64,000 nt of DNA from Thiothrix fructosivorans (GTDB taxonomy: Bacteria > Pseudomonadota > Gammaproteobacteria > Thiotrichales > Thiotrichaceae): NCBI RefSeq assembly GCF_017349355.1, contig NZ_JAFMPM010000006.1, positions 124,001 to 188,000 of the forward strand, in the 5' to 3' direction. Position 1 is the first letter of the stretch. Each line of letters starts with the position of its first letter. The position numbers were made by a program, and so were the translations under genes. Under the pieces are notes generated by a model, which saw only the letters and a list, made by a program, of their open reading frames with translations, had not been told where the DNA came from and made no database searches. This document shows positions 44,857 through 54,345 of the stretch, piece after piece.

Positions 44857-46212
44857 ATGAAACGCCCTGAACTGCTTGCCCCTGCGGGTACACTCAAATC
44901 CATGCGCCACGCCTTCGCTTATGGTGCGGATGCCGTCTACGCTGGACAGCCACGCTACTCGCTGCGGGTGCGCAATAACGAGTTTAAAAATGACAACCTC
45001 GCGTTCGGTATTGCCGAAGCGCATTCCCTCGGCAAGCAGTTTTTCGTCGCAGCCAACATTTCCCCGCACAATAGCAAGATCAAAACCTTCATGGATGACC
45101 TTGCCCCGGTAATTGCGATGAATCCCGATGCGCTGATCATGGCAGACCCCGGTTTGATTATGTTGGTACGCGAAAAGTGGCCAGATATGCCCGTACACCT
45201 GTCCGTGCAAGCCAATACCGTCAACTACGCCACGGTGAAATTCTGGCAAAGTCTGGGCTTGACCCGCGTAATTTTGTCGCGCGAATTATCGCTGGATGAA
45301 ATTGCTGAAATCCGCCAAGAATGCCCGGATATGGAGCTGGAAGTGTTCGTCCACGGGGCGTTGTGCATTGCGTATTCAGGGCGCTGCTTGCTCTCCGGCT
45401 ACTTCAACCACCGCGACCCGAATCAGGGCACATGCACCAATGCGTGTCGCTGGGAATACAAAACCACCGAAGCCATCGAAGCGGCGGAAGGCAAATTCGT
45501 CCCCAAAGAAGCGGTGCTGTCGATGGATGCGTTCAACCAAACCCAAAGCATGGGCAGTTGCGGCAACCAAGAACGCCATCCGCTGGCTGACAAGGTGTAC
45601 TTCCTCGAAGAAACCAACCGCCCCGGCGAATTGATGCCTGTCATGGAAGATGAACACGGCACGTACATTATGAATTCCAAGGATTTACGCGCCATCGAAC
45701 ACGTCCAAAAACTCACCGAAATCGGCGTGGATTGCTTGAAAATCGAGGGGCGTACCAAATCGCATTATTACGTGGCGCGTACTGCACAGACGTATAAACA
45801 GGCGATAGATGACGCAATGGCGGGGCGTAGCTTCGATCCCAAATTGCTGGGCGTTTTGGAAAATCTCGCGAATCGTGGTTACACCGATGGCTTTTACGAG
45901 CGTCATCATACCCACGATTACCAAAACTACATGCAAGGCGCATCCATGGGACACCAGCAGCAATTCGTTGCCGAAGCCATGCACGTTGACCGCGAAAACG
46001 GCTGGATTGAGCTGGATGTGAAAAACCGTTTCAGCGTGGGTGATCGGCTGGAGCTGGTATTACCAGAAGGCAATCGTGAACTGGTATTGGAACGTATGGA
46101 AAACATGGACGGTATTCCTGTCACGACTGCACCGGGTAGCGGTCACAAAATGCGTATTCCGCTACCAGAAGGCGTTGATAGCGATATGATTTTGGTCAGC
46201 CGGTTCTTGTAA
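44857..46212 (+). CDS. trhP: tRNA hydroxylation protein P (peptidase U32 family)
   Basis: A 451-residue YegQ-type protein needed for the prephenate-dependent 5-hydroxylation of uridine 34 in certain tRNAs. Family marks are RPELLAPAGTLKSMRHAFAY, the U32 signature EVFVHGALCIAYSGRCLLSG and the cysteine set CTNACRWEY and GSCGN, likely ligands of an iron-sulfur cluster. The C-terminal barrel (VKNRFSVGDRLELVLP) is present. GAGGA lies 13 nt upstream. Confidence 0.92.
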   Translation: MKRPELLAPAGTLKSMRHAFAYGADAVYAGQPRYSLRVRNNEFKNDNLAFGIAEAHSLGKQFFVAANISPHNSKIKTFMDDLAPVIAMNPDALIMADPGLIMLVREKWPDMPVHLSVQANTVNYATVKFWQSLGLTRVILSRELSLDEIAEIRQECPDMELEVFVHGALCIAYSGRCLLSGYFNHRDPNQGTCTNACRWEYKTTEAIEAAEGKFVPKEAVLSMDAFNQTQSMGSCGNQERHPLADKVYFLEETNRPGELMPVMEDEHGTYIMNSKDLRAIEHVQKLTEIGVDCLKIEGRTKSHYYVARTAQTYKQAIDDAMAGRSFDPKLLGVLENLANRGYTDGFYERHHTHDYQNYMQGASMGHQQQFVAEAMHVDRENGWIELDVKNRFSVGDRLELVLPEGNRELVLERMENMDGIPVTTAPGSGHKMRIPLPEGVDSDMILVSRFL

Positions 46213-46439
46213 TGCTGCATGTTCTAATCATCGCCTTAACCATCGCCACATGGATGGTGACAAATAACCTGCTGTATACCGCTATCGTGTTGGGGGTTGG
46301 CTGGATAGCTGCGTCACTACTTAGTCGGGTGTTGACGTGGGTGTTTTACGCGCTGCTAATTGGTTTGGTGGGGCTGTATGTGTATGCCCACCAGACCGAC
46401 CAATCGTTTATGCTATTGTTGTGGAAAGTGATTTTCTAA
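46212..46439 (+). CDS. Small two-helix membrane protein
   Basis: A 75-residue hydrophobic protein starting in the stop codon of trhP (TAATG). Two or three transmembrane stretches are seen (VLIIALTIATWMVTNN, LLYTAIVLGVGWIAASLL, VFYALLIGLVGLYVYA). The coupling suggests co-translation with trhP, but no function is known. Confidence 0.6.
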   Translation: MLHVLIIALTIATWMVTNNLLYTAIVLGVGWIAASLLSRVLTWVFYALLIGLVGLYVYAHQTDQSFMLLLWKVIF

Positions 46440-46455
46440 AACGGGAAGTTGGATC

Positions 46456-47919
46456 ATGCTGAAACAGATTCTACTCAAAAACTTCAAAAGCTATCGGGAT
46501 CAAGCCCTACCGCTTGCACCGTTGACACTGATGATAGGCGCGAATGCGTCGGGCAAAAGCAACGCAATTGAAGCCTTCCGTTTCCTGAGCTGGCTTGCTG
46601 GCGGGCAAAAACTGTCGGTCATCCAGCAGCAGGTTGATGATTCTGACCAGTTATTTCGGGGTTCTAGTAAGGATCTAGGCTACCTTGGAGCACAGCAGTT
46701 CTCATTAGGCTGCACATTAGACTCCACAATAGTAAATAGTGATGCCCTGTTTTCAAGAATTGAAGAAGCAACCTCTCTGAGTTTTAAAATTTTTACGGCT
46801 TTAGGACTAAGAAAAAATCAACCAGACGATGAAGAAAAATTTAGAAAAAAAGAAAAACTATCAACACGATTTCCACCTGAAAAGCTTATGTGGGAATCAT
46901 TTAATATAACATTAGAAACTCGTGATACTGAGTTGCATATTATACAGGAAGAAATTACTGCTCCTTCAAGTACTAAGGGAAAATTTCCATTATACAAAAT
47001 AATAAGACCATCTGAAGATTCGGACACGGATGTCCAAGTTGCATATAACAACTTCAGAGCCGGAGGGAACAAACCTCAGTTAACCTGTACAGATCAGATC
47101 GCCCTGATGTGTCAATTGGAGAGTCCTGCCACATTTGCATATGAACATGAAAAATCGAGGAAGGAAATTCCTGCTACTGTTAAATACTTTCAAATTTTTT
47201 TAGAACATACATTAATTCTTGACCCTGTTCCATCACAAATGAGAGGTGATAGTTTACCAGAAAAGAAATTGAGGACTAATTGCTCTAATATTTCTGGAGT
47301 ACTTTACCAACTTTGGCAACATAAAGAAAATCAGGCCGTAATTCTTAATTTTATCCAAAGTCTACCAGAGCAAGATATAAAGAGCCTGAATTTTGTTAGT
47401 GGTAGACCCGGACGGTTTTTTCTAGAGTTAGTCGAAAGCTTTGGTGGTAAGAATAAATCATGGTCAGTGGAATTACTGTCTGATGGTACATTGAGGGTTT
47501 TAGCGATTGCTACCGCTGTATTATCTGCCCCTGAAGGCTCTACCGTGGTTATTGAAGAGGTAGACAATGGCGTCCATCCTTCACGTGCCAGTCATTTGCT
47601 GACTACGATGCAACTTCATGCCAAACGGCGCAACATTCGGCTATTGCTAACCACGCATAATCCTGCTTTGATGGATGCCTTGCCAGATGATGCTTTAGGT
47701 GATGTCGTGTTTTGCTACCGTGACCCACAAGAAGGTGACAGTCGTTTGGTGCGGCTGAGTGATTTACCGGATTACGTGGAATTAGTAGTGCGCGGTTCGT
47801 TAGGTGATTTAGTGACAAATGGTATCGTGGATCGCTTTGTGAAATGCCCAACAACACCTGAAGCCCAAAAGCAGAAAGCGTTGGACTGGTTAGCACGATT
47901 GCAGAGTGAGACAGCATGA
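46456..47919 (+). CDS. SMC/RecF-like AAA ATPase
   Basis: A 487-residue ABC-type ATPase: ILLKNFKSYRD at the N-terminus, Walker A IGANASGKSNAIEAFRF, a C-terminal signature LLSDGTLRVLAIATA and Walker B VVIEEVDNGVHPS followed by LLLTTHNPALMDA. It lacks a TOPRIM nuclease domain. The middle, about 46700-47500, is conspicuously AT-rich compared with both ends. Genes of this type often travel with a small nuclease in defence-like pairs, here with the truncated PIN-like frame that overlaps its stop by 4 bp. Confidence 0.82.
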   Translation: MLKQILLKNFKSYRDQALPLAPLTLMIGANASGKSNAIEAFRFLSWLAGGQKLSVIQQQVDDSDQLFRGSSKDLGYLGAQQFSLGCTLDSTIVNSDALFSRIEEATSLSFKIFTALGLRKNQPDDEEKFRKKEKLSTRFPPEKLMWESFNITLETRDTELHIIQEEITAPSSTKGKFPLYKIIRPSEDSDTDVQVAYNNFRAGGNKPQLTCTDQIALMCQLESPATFAYEHEKSRKEIPATVKYFQIFLEHTLILDPVPSQMRGDSLPEKKLRTNCSNISGVLYQLWQHKENQAVILNFIQSLPEQDIKSLNFVSGRPGRFFLELVESFGGKNKSWSVELLSDGTLRVLAIATAVLSAPEGSTVVIEEVDNGVHPSRASHLLTTMQLHAKRRNIRLLLTTHNPALMDALPDDALGDVVFCYRDPQEGDSRLVRLSDLPDYVELVVRGSLGDLVTNGIVDRFVKCPTTPEAQKQKALDWLARLQSETA

Positions 47920-48113
47920 GTAGCATTTGTGTGATTGATACCAGTGTTTTTACCAATTTGCTCAAAGTGCCGGGGCGAAACCAAAACGAAGCTGAAGTGC
48001 TTCGAGCGTACCAAGAATACGCCGAATTAGGTTGCAAATTTATACTGCCCATTGCGACGATAGTTGAAACTGGCAATCACATTGCGCAAAACGGTCATCG
48101 CCCAGCAAAATAA
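47916..48113 (+). pseudogene. Truncated PIN-like partner of the ATPase
   Basis: A 65-codon frame coupled to the ATPase through ATGA. It begins SSICVIDTSVFTNLLKVPGR, a PIN-like first strand with its acidic residue, continues IVETGNHIAQNGH and then stops after PAK. PIN domains need about 130 residues, so the catalytic C-terminal part is missing. Only 10 bp separate it from the convergent DUF3301 gene. It was probably cut by a deletion. Confidence 0.65.
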
Positions 48114-48122
48114 TCACGGTGT

Positions 48123-48446
48123 TCAATACTGCTCAATCGTCGTCCCCTCGTCGCGATCCACCTGCACCTGTTCTAACACGCGACCGCGCAGAATCACCCG
48201 TCCCAGCCGCCGTTCCACACCGTTGCTGCTGTATTCAAAGCTGTAAATGCGTCGCCACACCAAATGCCCGTAACTATTGCGAGTAGGCTTCATGCTTTCC
48301 AGCGCAACGGTTTGATCCAGAAATTGCACATCAATCTCGCGGCAAGCACGTATCGCCACCGTGACTGCACGCTCTTTGGCATTCATGGAGTCCACCCAGA
48401 ACCAGATTCCCAGCCCTAATAACCCCAGCCATACTAGATTTTCCAT
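48123..48446 (-). CDS. DUF3301 membrane-anchored protein
   Basis: A 107-residue protein with an N-terminal membrane helix (MENLVWLGLLGLGIWFWVDS) then AKERAVTVAIRACREIDVQF, LDQTVALE and YSFEYSSNGVERRLGRVIL, the DUF3301 pattern common in gammaproteobacteria. The function is unknown. ATG 48446 has AAGGA 6 nt upstream; a longer frame to 48527 would overlap the proC start. Confidence 0.85.
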   Translation of the reverse strand: MENLVWLGLLGLGIWFWVDSMNAKERAVTVAIRACREIDVQFLDQTVALESMKPTRNSYGHLVWRRIYSFEYSSNGVERRLGRVILRGRVLEQVQVDRDEGTTIEQY

Positions 48447-48519
48447 TCTTGTCCTTGAAAATAGTAGAATGCACCCATTATTACGGAATTCCGCTAACTG
48501 ACACAAAGAAAGAGCGCAC

Positions 48520-49362
48520 ATGGACACACCTCAACTCGCACAAAAGCCTACCACCATTACCTTCATCGGCGCAGGCAATATGGCACGCAGCCTAATCGTC
48601 GGCCTGTTGCAAGACCAAGCCAACGTCGTGTTGCGCGTCGCCGACCCTGATCAGCAACAACTTGATGCCATCCGCAAACACTGGCCGGATGTACTCGCCA
48701 CCACCGATAACCTCGAAGCCATCCAAGGCGCGGATGTGGTGGTACTCGCCGTCAAGCCGCAAATCATGCGTGAAGTGACCGAAACACTCGCTGAAGCCGC
48801 GCAACGCAGCCGCCCGCTCTTCGTTTCCATCGCCGCTGGTATCCGTGAGGAAGCGCTGAATCGCTGGCTCGGCGGCAATCAAGCCATCGTGCGCTGTATG
48901 CCGAATACTCCAGCACTGGTACAAGCGGGCGCAACAGGCTTATACGCCAACACGCAAGTATCCGACTCACAACGCAGTGCTGCCGAAAGCATCCTCCGCG
49001 CCGTCGGCATTACTCTGTGGTTTGCAGATGAAGCCAAGCTGGATGCCGTCACCGCGATTTCTGGCAGCGGTCCCGCCTATTTCTTTCTAGTGATGGAAGC
49101 CATGCAAGCGGCTGCCGAACAACTCGGCATCGAAGCCGCCGACGCACACTTGCTGATCATGCAAACCGCCCTCGGTGCGGCTAAATTAGCAATGGAAAGT
49201 GGCGAATTACCCGCCGACTTGCGCCAAAAAGTCACCTCCAAAGGCGGCACGACCGAAGCAGCCCTCAAGGTGCTGACCAGCGGTGGCTTACACACCCTAT
49301 TCGCACAAGCCTTACAAGCCGCTGAAAGTCGCTCGAAAGAACTCGCTGCCGCCAATAGTTAA
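48520..49362 (+). CDS. proC: Pyrroline-5-carboxylate reductase
   Basis: A 280-residue enzyme for the last step of proline synthesis, reducing pyrroline-5-carboxylate with NAD(P)H. It has the Rossmann motif FIGAGNMARSLIVGL, VVVLAVKPQIM, VRCMPNTPALVQAG and the C-terminal signature AVTAISGSGPAYFFLVMEAM with SKGGTTEAALKVL. It starts a likely operon with the YggT and YggU-type genes. Confidence 0.96.
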   Translation: MDTPQLAQKPTTITFIGAGNMARSLIVGLLQDQANVVLRVADPDQQQLDAIRKHWPDVLATTDNLEAIQGADVVVLAVKPQIMREVTETLAEAAQRSRPLFVSIAAGIREEALNRWLGGNQAIVRCMPNTPALVQAGATGLYANTQVSDSQRSAAESILRAVGITLWFADEAKLDAVTAISGSGPAYFFLVMEAMQAAAEQLGIEAADAHLLIMQTALGAAKLAMESGELPADLRQKVTSKGGTTEAALKVLTSGGLHTLFAQALQAAESRSKELAAANS

Positions 49363-49395
49363 TCATTACCACTCATCCATTGGGGATCGTTTTAC

Positions 49396-49944
49396 ATGGA
49401 AGCATTACAGAATGTCGGCATTTTTTTGGTCGAAACATTATTTTCGCTCTACATCGGCGCGGTACTGATCCGCTTCTTGCTGGCAGTATCACGGGCAAAC
49501 TTTTACAACCCGTTATCGCAATTTCTGGTCAAAATCACCAATCCGGTGCTCGTACCCTTGCGGCGCATTATTCCGCCGATTGGTAAGTTGGATACTGCTG
49601 CTATCGTGTTGGCGTTGGGCTTAAAGATTATCCAAACGTTTCTATTGGTCGCCTTGCAAAATAGCGAAGCCAGTTTACCCGCCGTATTCGTCTACGCCAT
49701 CGTCGACTTAATGCGTACTGTGATCAATATCTACATTTTTGCACTGATTATCCAAGCGGTCTTGAGCTGGGTTGGCAACAGTTACGGCAACCCAATGGCG
49801 GATATACTTAACAGCCTAACTGAACCCTTGTTACGCCCTATTCGCCAGTTTGTCCCCACGATTGGCATGGTGGATATGTCGTCTATGGTAGTGCTATTGT
49901 TGCTGTATATTCTGCTGATTGTGTTGCAATCGGTCGGTCTGTAG
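49396..49944 (+). CDS. YggT-family integral membrane protein
   Basis: A 182-residue protein with two YggT repeats, each a pair of membrane helices: LLAVSRANFYNPLSQFLVKI then TNPVLVPLRRIIPPIG, and VLSWVGNSYGNPMADILNSL then TEPLLRPIRQFVPTIG. The usual place downstream of proC is kept. The family is linked to osmotic or division-related roles but has no proven mechanism. Confidence 0.92.
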   Translation: MEALQNVGIFLVETLFSLYIGAVLIRFLLAVSRANFYNPLSQFLVKITNPVLVPLRRIIPPIGKLDTAAIVLALGLKIIQTFLLVALQNSEASLPAVFVYAIVDLMRTVINIYIFALIIQAVLSWVGNSYGNPMADILNSLTEPLLRPIRQFVPTIGMVDMSSMVVLLLLYILLIVLQSVGL

Positions 49945-49954
49945 CGATTAACGC

Positions 49955-50245
49955 ATGACCACGTTTTACCGTTGGGAAAAGGATGTGTTGCACCTGTTTG
50001 TGCGGGTGCAGCCTAAAGCGAGTCGGGATGAATTTGCAGAAGTGCAAGAAGATCGTATTCGGGTCAGAATTACTGCGCCACCAGTGGATGGCAAAGCGAA
50101 TACACACCTTGTGAAATTTGTCGCAAAAACCTGTGGCGTTGCTAAATCAAAGGTGCACATTATCAATGGCGAGACGGGCAGGAATAAACATCTGTCTATT
50201 GAAAGCCCTGTTTGCTTACCGGAAGGTATTGTAAAGGCAGGCTGA
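49955..50245 (+). CDS. DUF167/YggU-family protein
   Basis: A 96-residue protein: LHLFVRVQPKASRDEFAEVQ, RIRVRITAPPVDGKANTHLV, KFVAKTCGVAKSKVHIINGE is the DUF167 signature. The structure is known for E. coli YggU but the role is not. It closes the proC-yggT-yggU row, the arrangement seen across gammaproteobacteria. Confidence 0.93.
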   Translation: MTTFYRWEKDVLHLFVRVQPKASRDEFAEVQEDRIRVRITAPPVDGKANTHLVKFVAKTCGVAKSKVHIINGETGRNKHLSIESPVCLPEGIVKAG

Positions 50246-50266
50246 AGGAGATTCTTTCAGCCTGCC
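50236..50266. terminator. Hairpin between convergent genes
   Basis: GGCAGGCTGAA and TTCAGCCTGCC pair across a 9-nt loop over the end of the DUF167 gene. The T tract is weak on both strands. Confidence 0.5.
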
Positions 50267-50294
50267 CAGCGAAACAGTTATCGCTTAAGGGGTA

Positions 50295-50738
50295 TTAACG
50301 GTAGCCACCGCCGCCACCGAAACCGCCACGATCGCCACCGCGACCACCGCCGTCACGGCTACCACCGCCGAAACCACCACGGCTACCGCCGCCGTCACGG
50401 CTGCCGCCGCCACCGAAACCACCACGGCTACCGCCGCCATCGCGGCTGCCACCACCGAAACCACCACGGCTACCGCCGCCATCGCGTGGACGATCTTCGC
50501 GTGGTTTTGCTTCGTTAACTTTGATGTTACGGCCTTGAACAGCTTGCTCGTTCAGACCTTGAATAGCTGCATTGCCTTCAGCACCGTCTGGCATGTCAAC
50601 AAAACCGAAGCCCTTGGATTGCCCCGTCATTTTGTCTTTGATCATGCTGACGCTGGTTACTTCGCCATAAGCGGAGAACAGGTCACGCAAGTCGTTTTCG
50701 GTAATTTTATAGGGCAGGTTGCCAACGTAAATATTCAC
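50295..50738 (-). CDS. RRM RNA-binding protein with Gly-rich tail (2)
   Basis: A 147-residue paralogue of the protein at 34353-34724. The RRM has RNP2 NIYVGNLPYK and RNP1 KGFGFVDM. The tail consists of repeated GGSRGGFGGGSRDGG units whose DNA is a tandem repeat, so its length may vary between strains. It probably binds RNA, perhaps as a cold-response chaperone. Confidence 0.92.
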   Translation of the reverse strand: MNIYVGNLPYKITENDLRDLFSAYGEVTSVSMIKDKMTGQSKGFGFVDMPDGAEGNAAIQGLNEQAVQGRNIKVNEAKPREDRPRDGGGSRGGFGGGSRDGGGSRGGFGGGGSRDGGGSRGGFGGGSRDGGGRGGDRGGFGGGGGYR

Positions 50739-50983
50739 TGTTTGTCATCTCATAAAAAACGTGTGCTGCTTGGGAATTTACGTTATAGATAATCAGTCAC
50801 ACCAAATTACCTGATAACGATCGACCACTGTGGTTCGATAGGTTATGCGCTGTGAAACCTGCAAGTCAAAACGTGGAAGCACAAGGCAAAACGCACGAAA
50901 CTAAACTTTCAAGTATCAGGCAAGTTGTCAGCAGTGTAACCCACTTTTTCGCTGCTGGTAACAAAAATCGGATGATTGTTAGT

Positions 50984-52582
50984 TTAATTTTTTTTGTCAT
51001 CCAAAGTCCCTGAAAGATAAGCGTTTAGGAAGCTATCAAAATCCATTTTTTCGCTAGCTTCAATGGCTTGCTGACGGCTTAACGAGTCTACGGCTTGCTG
51101 CTGAAACACCGCCTCCAATGCCGGATCAAGCGGGCGTTGCAAGAAATAATCGCGGTGTTCTTCGGACTTGCGCCGCGCAAAGGCGAAGAAACTTTCCTGC
51201 TTCGCCTGCATCTCTGCCAGCATCCGCGCCGAGGGAGTCAGGTCAGGGTTGTAGGCAAGTTGAATCTGATTATCCAAGCAATCGGTGTAGCACTCTTCAG
51301 AATGCACCGCATTGAGCATTTCCGCGACGGGGCGCATCGCTTGCAACAATTCCCGCGCTTGCTCACGCAGCAATACACTTTTACCCAAGCAGCTCAAGCG
51401 CACCTCTGGGTCACGCCCCCGATGTGCAGTGAGCATCTGATTTTGATTGATCGCTGCAAACTCCTCGGCAGACACCAGCGGGCTATCCTGCAACAAACAA
51501 AAGTGCATAAACACCTCAAGGAAAAACAATTGCTGATGCGTCAAGCCAGCAGGGTGGAACGCATTCACATCAATCGAACGTAATTCCACGTAAGCAATAC
51601 CGCGCTTTTCCAACGCATCACTGGGTTTCTCAAAGCCTTGTAACGGCTGTTTCGGGCGCACCGTGCTGTAATACTCGTTCTCGATTTGCAAGATATTGGC
51701 GTTTAACTGGCGATACTCACCGTCTACTTTCACCCCAATCTCCGCGTATTCGGCGCACGGTGTGGCAATCGCGTGGCGCAAGCTGCTCACGTAAGACTCC
51801 AGCGTGTTGTAACACACCTTCACGCCGGTTTTGTTTTCCTTGCTATTGGTGTAACCGATATTGCCCATGCGTAACGATGTGCCAAACGGCTCATACAGCG
51901 TGTAGGCGTTAAAAGCCTCCATGCCCTCCGGTGGCGTTCTGCCCCCAAGGAAGCTTTTGCAAATAGCAGGCGATGTCCCAAACAGGTAAATAATCAGCCA
52001 ACCATAACGCTGCAAATTGCGCACCAACCCCATGTATTGCGCATCACGGAAGGTACGTAATTCACCTGTATCGCCCTGCACTTGCTGCCACGGCTGCCAA
52101 AACGTATCGTCAATGGAGTAATTGAAATGGATACCCGCAATCACCTGCATGGCTTTGCCATAACGCCATGCCAAGCCTTCGCGGTAAATGTGCTTCATGC
52201 GCCCCGCGTTAGAACTGCCGTATTCCGCAATGCGAATATCGTCTTCACCTGCTAACACGCAGGGCATACTGGTCGTCCACAGCAATTCCTGATCAAGCTG
52301 CTGATAGACGAAGGTTTCAACGTTCAGCAAAAAATCCAGTGATTGGGCAGCACGTTCTTGCGGCGGGGTAATCAATTCCAGCAAGGATTCGGCGTAATCG
52401 GTGGTAATCCACGGATGCGTGAGTGCAGCGCCTAACACTGGCGGATGCGCGGTTTGGGAGAGACGCCCTTCTGCGTTAACGCGGAGGCTTTCTTTTTCCA
52501 ACCCCGTGCGAGCATTGCGTAAATAAGGGTGTAATTGGTGGGTGTCGATCTCACGCAGGCGTTGTTCCAACAAGTGGTACAC
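50984..52582 (-). CDS. gshA: Glutamate-cysteine ligase
   Basis: A 532-residue ATP-dependent enzyme for the first step of glutathione synthesis, of the gammaproteobacterial GshA type. It has GLEKESLRV near residue 28, TDYAESLLELITPP and GIHFNYSI, and the later blocks RMGNIGYTNSKEN and YVELRSIDVNAFHPAG. Start is GTG at 52582 with GGGAG 7 nt upstream. Glutathione may also serve as a sulfane-sulfur carrier in this organism. Confidence 0.95.
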   Translation of the reverse strand: MYHLLEQRLREIDTHQLHPYLRNARTGLEKESLRVNAEGRLSQTAHPPVLGAALTHPWITTDYAESLLELITPPQERAAQSLDFLLNVETFVYQQLDQELLWTTSMPCVLAGEDDIRIAEYGSSNAGRMKHIYREGLAWRYGKAMQVIAGIHFNYSIDDTFWQPWQQVQGDTGELRTFRDAQYMGLVRNLQRYGWLIIYLFGTSPAICKSFLGGRTPPEGMEAFNAYTLYEPFGTSLRMGNIGYTNSKENKTGVKVCYNTLESYVSSLRHAIATPCAEYAEIGVKVDGEYRQLNANILQIENEYYSTVRPKQPLQGFEKPSDALEKRGIAYVELRSIDVNAFHPAGLTHQQLFFLEVFMHFCLLQDSPLVSAEEFAAINQNQMLTAHRGRDPEVRLSCLGKSVLLREQARELLQAMRPVAEMLNAVHSEECYTDCLDNQIQLAYNPDLTPSARMLAEMQAKQESFFAFARRKSEEHRDYFLQRPLDPALEAVFQQQAVDSLSRQQAIEASEKMDFDSFLNAYLSGTLDDKKN

Positions 52583-52705
52583 AGGGTACTCCCGATTCAG
52601 GCTAAACGCGGATTACAGCACAGAACCGCTATAATGCAAATTTCCCGTGTCCAAAGGCGTGGCTATCCTATTATAGTTAGCCCATCATAACCGGAAGCCT
52701 GTTTA

Positions 52706-54130
52706 ATGATGAAACACCTGATTCTGACCAGTCTGACCGCATTCAGCCTGAATTTTGCACTACCCAGCCATGCCGCACGTGATCTGGACATGCCCAGCAT
52801 GAACCTCCCCGATCTCGGCGACCCTGCCAGCACCACCTTAAGCAGTACCGAAGAAACCCTGCTAGGCAAAAAATTGATCCGCGAACTGCGCGGCAGTGAC
52901 CCCGTGGTCGAAGACCCCGAACTCAGCGGCTGGCTACGCGCCCTCGGCAACCGCCTTGCTGCACACGCCCCCAACGGCGGTAATTACTACTTTCTGATCG
53001 TTAAAAATCCCGAAATCAATGCTTACGCCATGCCCGGCGGTGTCATCGTCATCCACTCAGGCTTAATCCTCAATACCAGCTCAGAAAGTGAACTAGCGGC
53101 GGTCATTGCCCACGAAATTGCCCACGTCTCGCAACGCCACATTGCCCGCATGATGGATGGGCAAAAAAGCAACCCACTGATTACGGGTCTGGGCGTACTT
53201 GCTGGCGCTGCCGCTGCCAGCAAAAGCCCGGAAGCCGCCCAAGCGATTATCAGCACCACCGTTGCCAGCCAATTGCACCGTGAACTCAGCTTCAGTCGCC
53301 AAATGGAAACCGAAGCCGACCGCACGGGCTTACGCATTCTTGCCAGCAGTGGGCTAGACCCGCAAGCCATGCCCTTATTTATGGAAAAACTGGATCGGCG
53401 CACGTCCGATTTGAACGGCGACATTACCCAATATTTACGTACCCACCCGCAAAGTATCGACCGCCTCAGTGACACGCGGGAACGTGCCAATCAATTAGGC
53501 AAACGTGCCGCACGCGAAGATAGCACTTACCTATATGCTCGCGAAAAACTCCGCGCCCTAACCGCGCCCAATTCCCCCGCCTTTACGCAAGGCAACCCCG
53601 CGCTCACGCAATACGCGCAAGCGATAAGTCACTTACGACGCGGCAATGCCTCTGCTGTTCTGCAAACACTGGGTACACAATCACAGCAACTGCCAGTCGC
53701 CTTAGCCATTGCGGCTGCTTGCAATGCCACGCAACGCTACGCCGATACCGAAACGCTACTTACCCCGCTCGCCAAAGCCCACCCCAATCAGGAAGACATC
53801 CTAACCTTGCTTGCCGAAGCCTTGCTGGCTAATCAACAAGCAGTACACGCGTGGCAACTGCTCAACCGCACCCAACTGACGGAACAAACCAGTTTGGAAT
53901 TTTTGGAAATTCGCCAGCGCGTTGCCGAACAGGCAGGGCAAGCAGCGGAAGCCTACCGCTCTGCCGCTGAACGCAGCTTACGCATGGGCGAATACAAACA
54001 TGCGCGTGCCGTCCTCGAACAAGCCTCCCGCCTTCCCGGCAACCCTGCCCAGACCAGCGCGCGTTTGCAGGCAATGGCACGCGACATTGAACACATGGAA
54101 ATCCAAGAAAAACAACTGAAAAAGTTCTAG
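52706..54130 (+). CDS. M48-family periplasmic metalloprotease, BepA-like
   Basis: A 474-residue exported zinc protease with TPR tail. The signal peptide is residues 1-24 (ending PSHA). The zinc motif AHEIAHVSQRH is at about 136 and the third ligand region METEADRTGLRIL follows. Helical repeats fill the C-terminal 200 residues. E. coli BepA, with the same layout, assists or degrades outer membrane proteins such as LptD. ATG 52706 or 52709 are equally possible. Confidence 0.9.
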   Translation: MMKHLILTSLTAFSLNFALPSHAARDLDMPSMNLPDLGDPASTTLSSTEETLLGKKLIRELRGSDPVVEDPELSGWLRALGNRLAAHAPNGGNYYFLIVKNPEINAYAMPGGVIVIHSGLILNTSSESELAAVIAHEIAHVSQRHIARMMDGQKSNPLITGLGVLAGAAAASKSPEAAQAIISTTVASQLHRELSFSRQMETEADRTGLRILASSGLDPQAMPLFMEKLDRRTSDLNGDITQYLRTHPQSIDRLSDTRERANQLGKRAAREDSTYLYAREKLRALTAPNSPAFTQGNPALTQYAQAISHLRRGNASAVLQTLGTQSQQLPVALAIAAACNATQRYADTETLLTPLAKAHPNQEDILTLLAEALLANQQAVHAWQLLNRTQLTEQTSLEFLEIRQRVAEQAGQAAEAYRSAAERSLRMGEYKHARAVLEQASRLPGNPAQTSARLQAMARDIEHMEIQEKQLKKF

Positions 54131-54345
54131 CCGAATACTGCAATGCAACATAAGCATATAATGATTCCCTTATTTAAGACACTGGTTTCATTAAAGTTTT
54201 TTTGCGTGATTTACCACAATCGGTTAAGCTCCAAGTCCGACTATTGATATATCTCAAGTTTACTGGGCATCAGAAGCACAACGCTCACCCAGACACTTTT
54301 GAGGGGTCGTTTTATCGTTATGATCAAGTTAGAGAGGAGGTAGTT

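Noticed and set aside
50285-50515. Short tandem repeats resembling a CRISPR or minisatellite
   Set aside because: The repeats encode the GGSRGGFGGG tail of the RRM protein in frame; there are no unique spacers of constant length.
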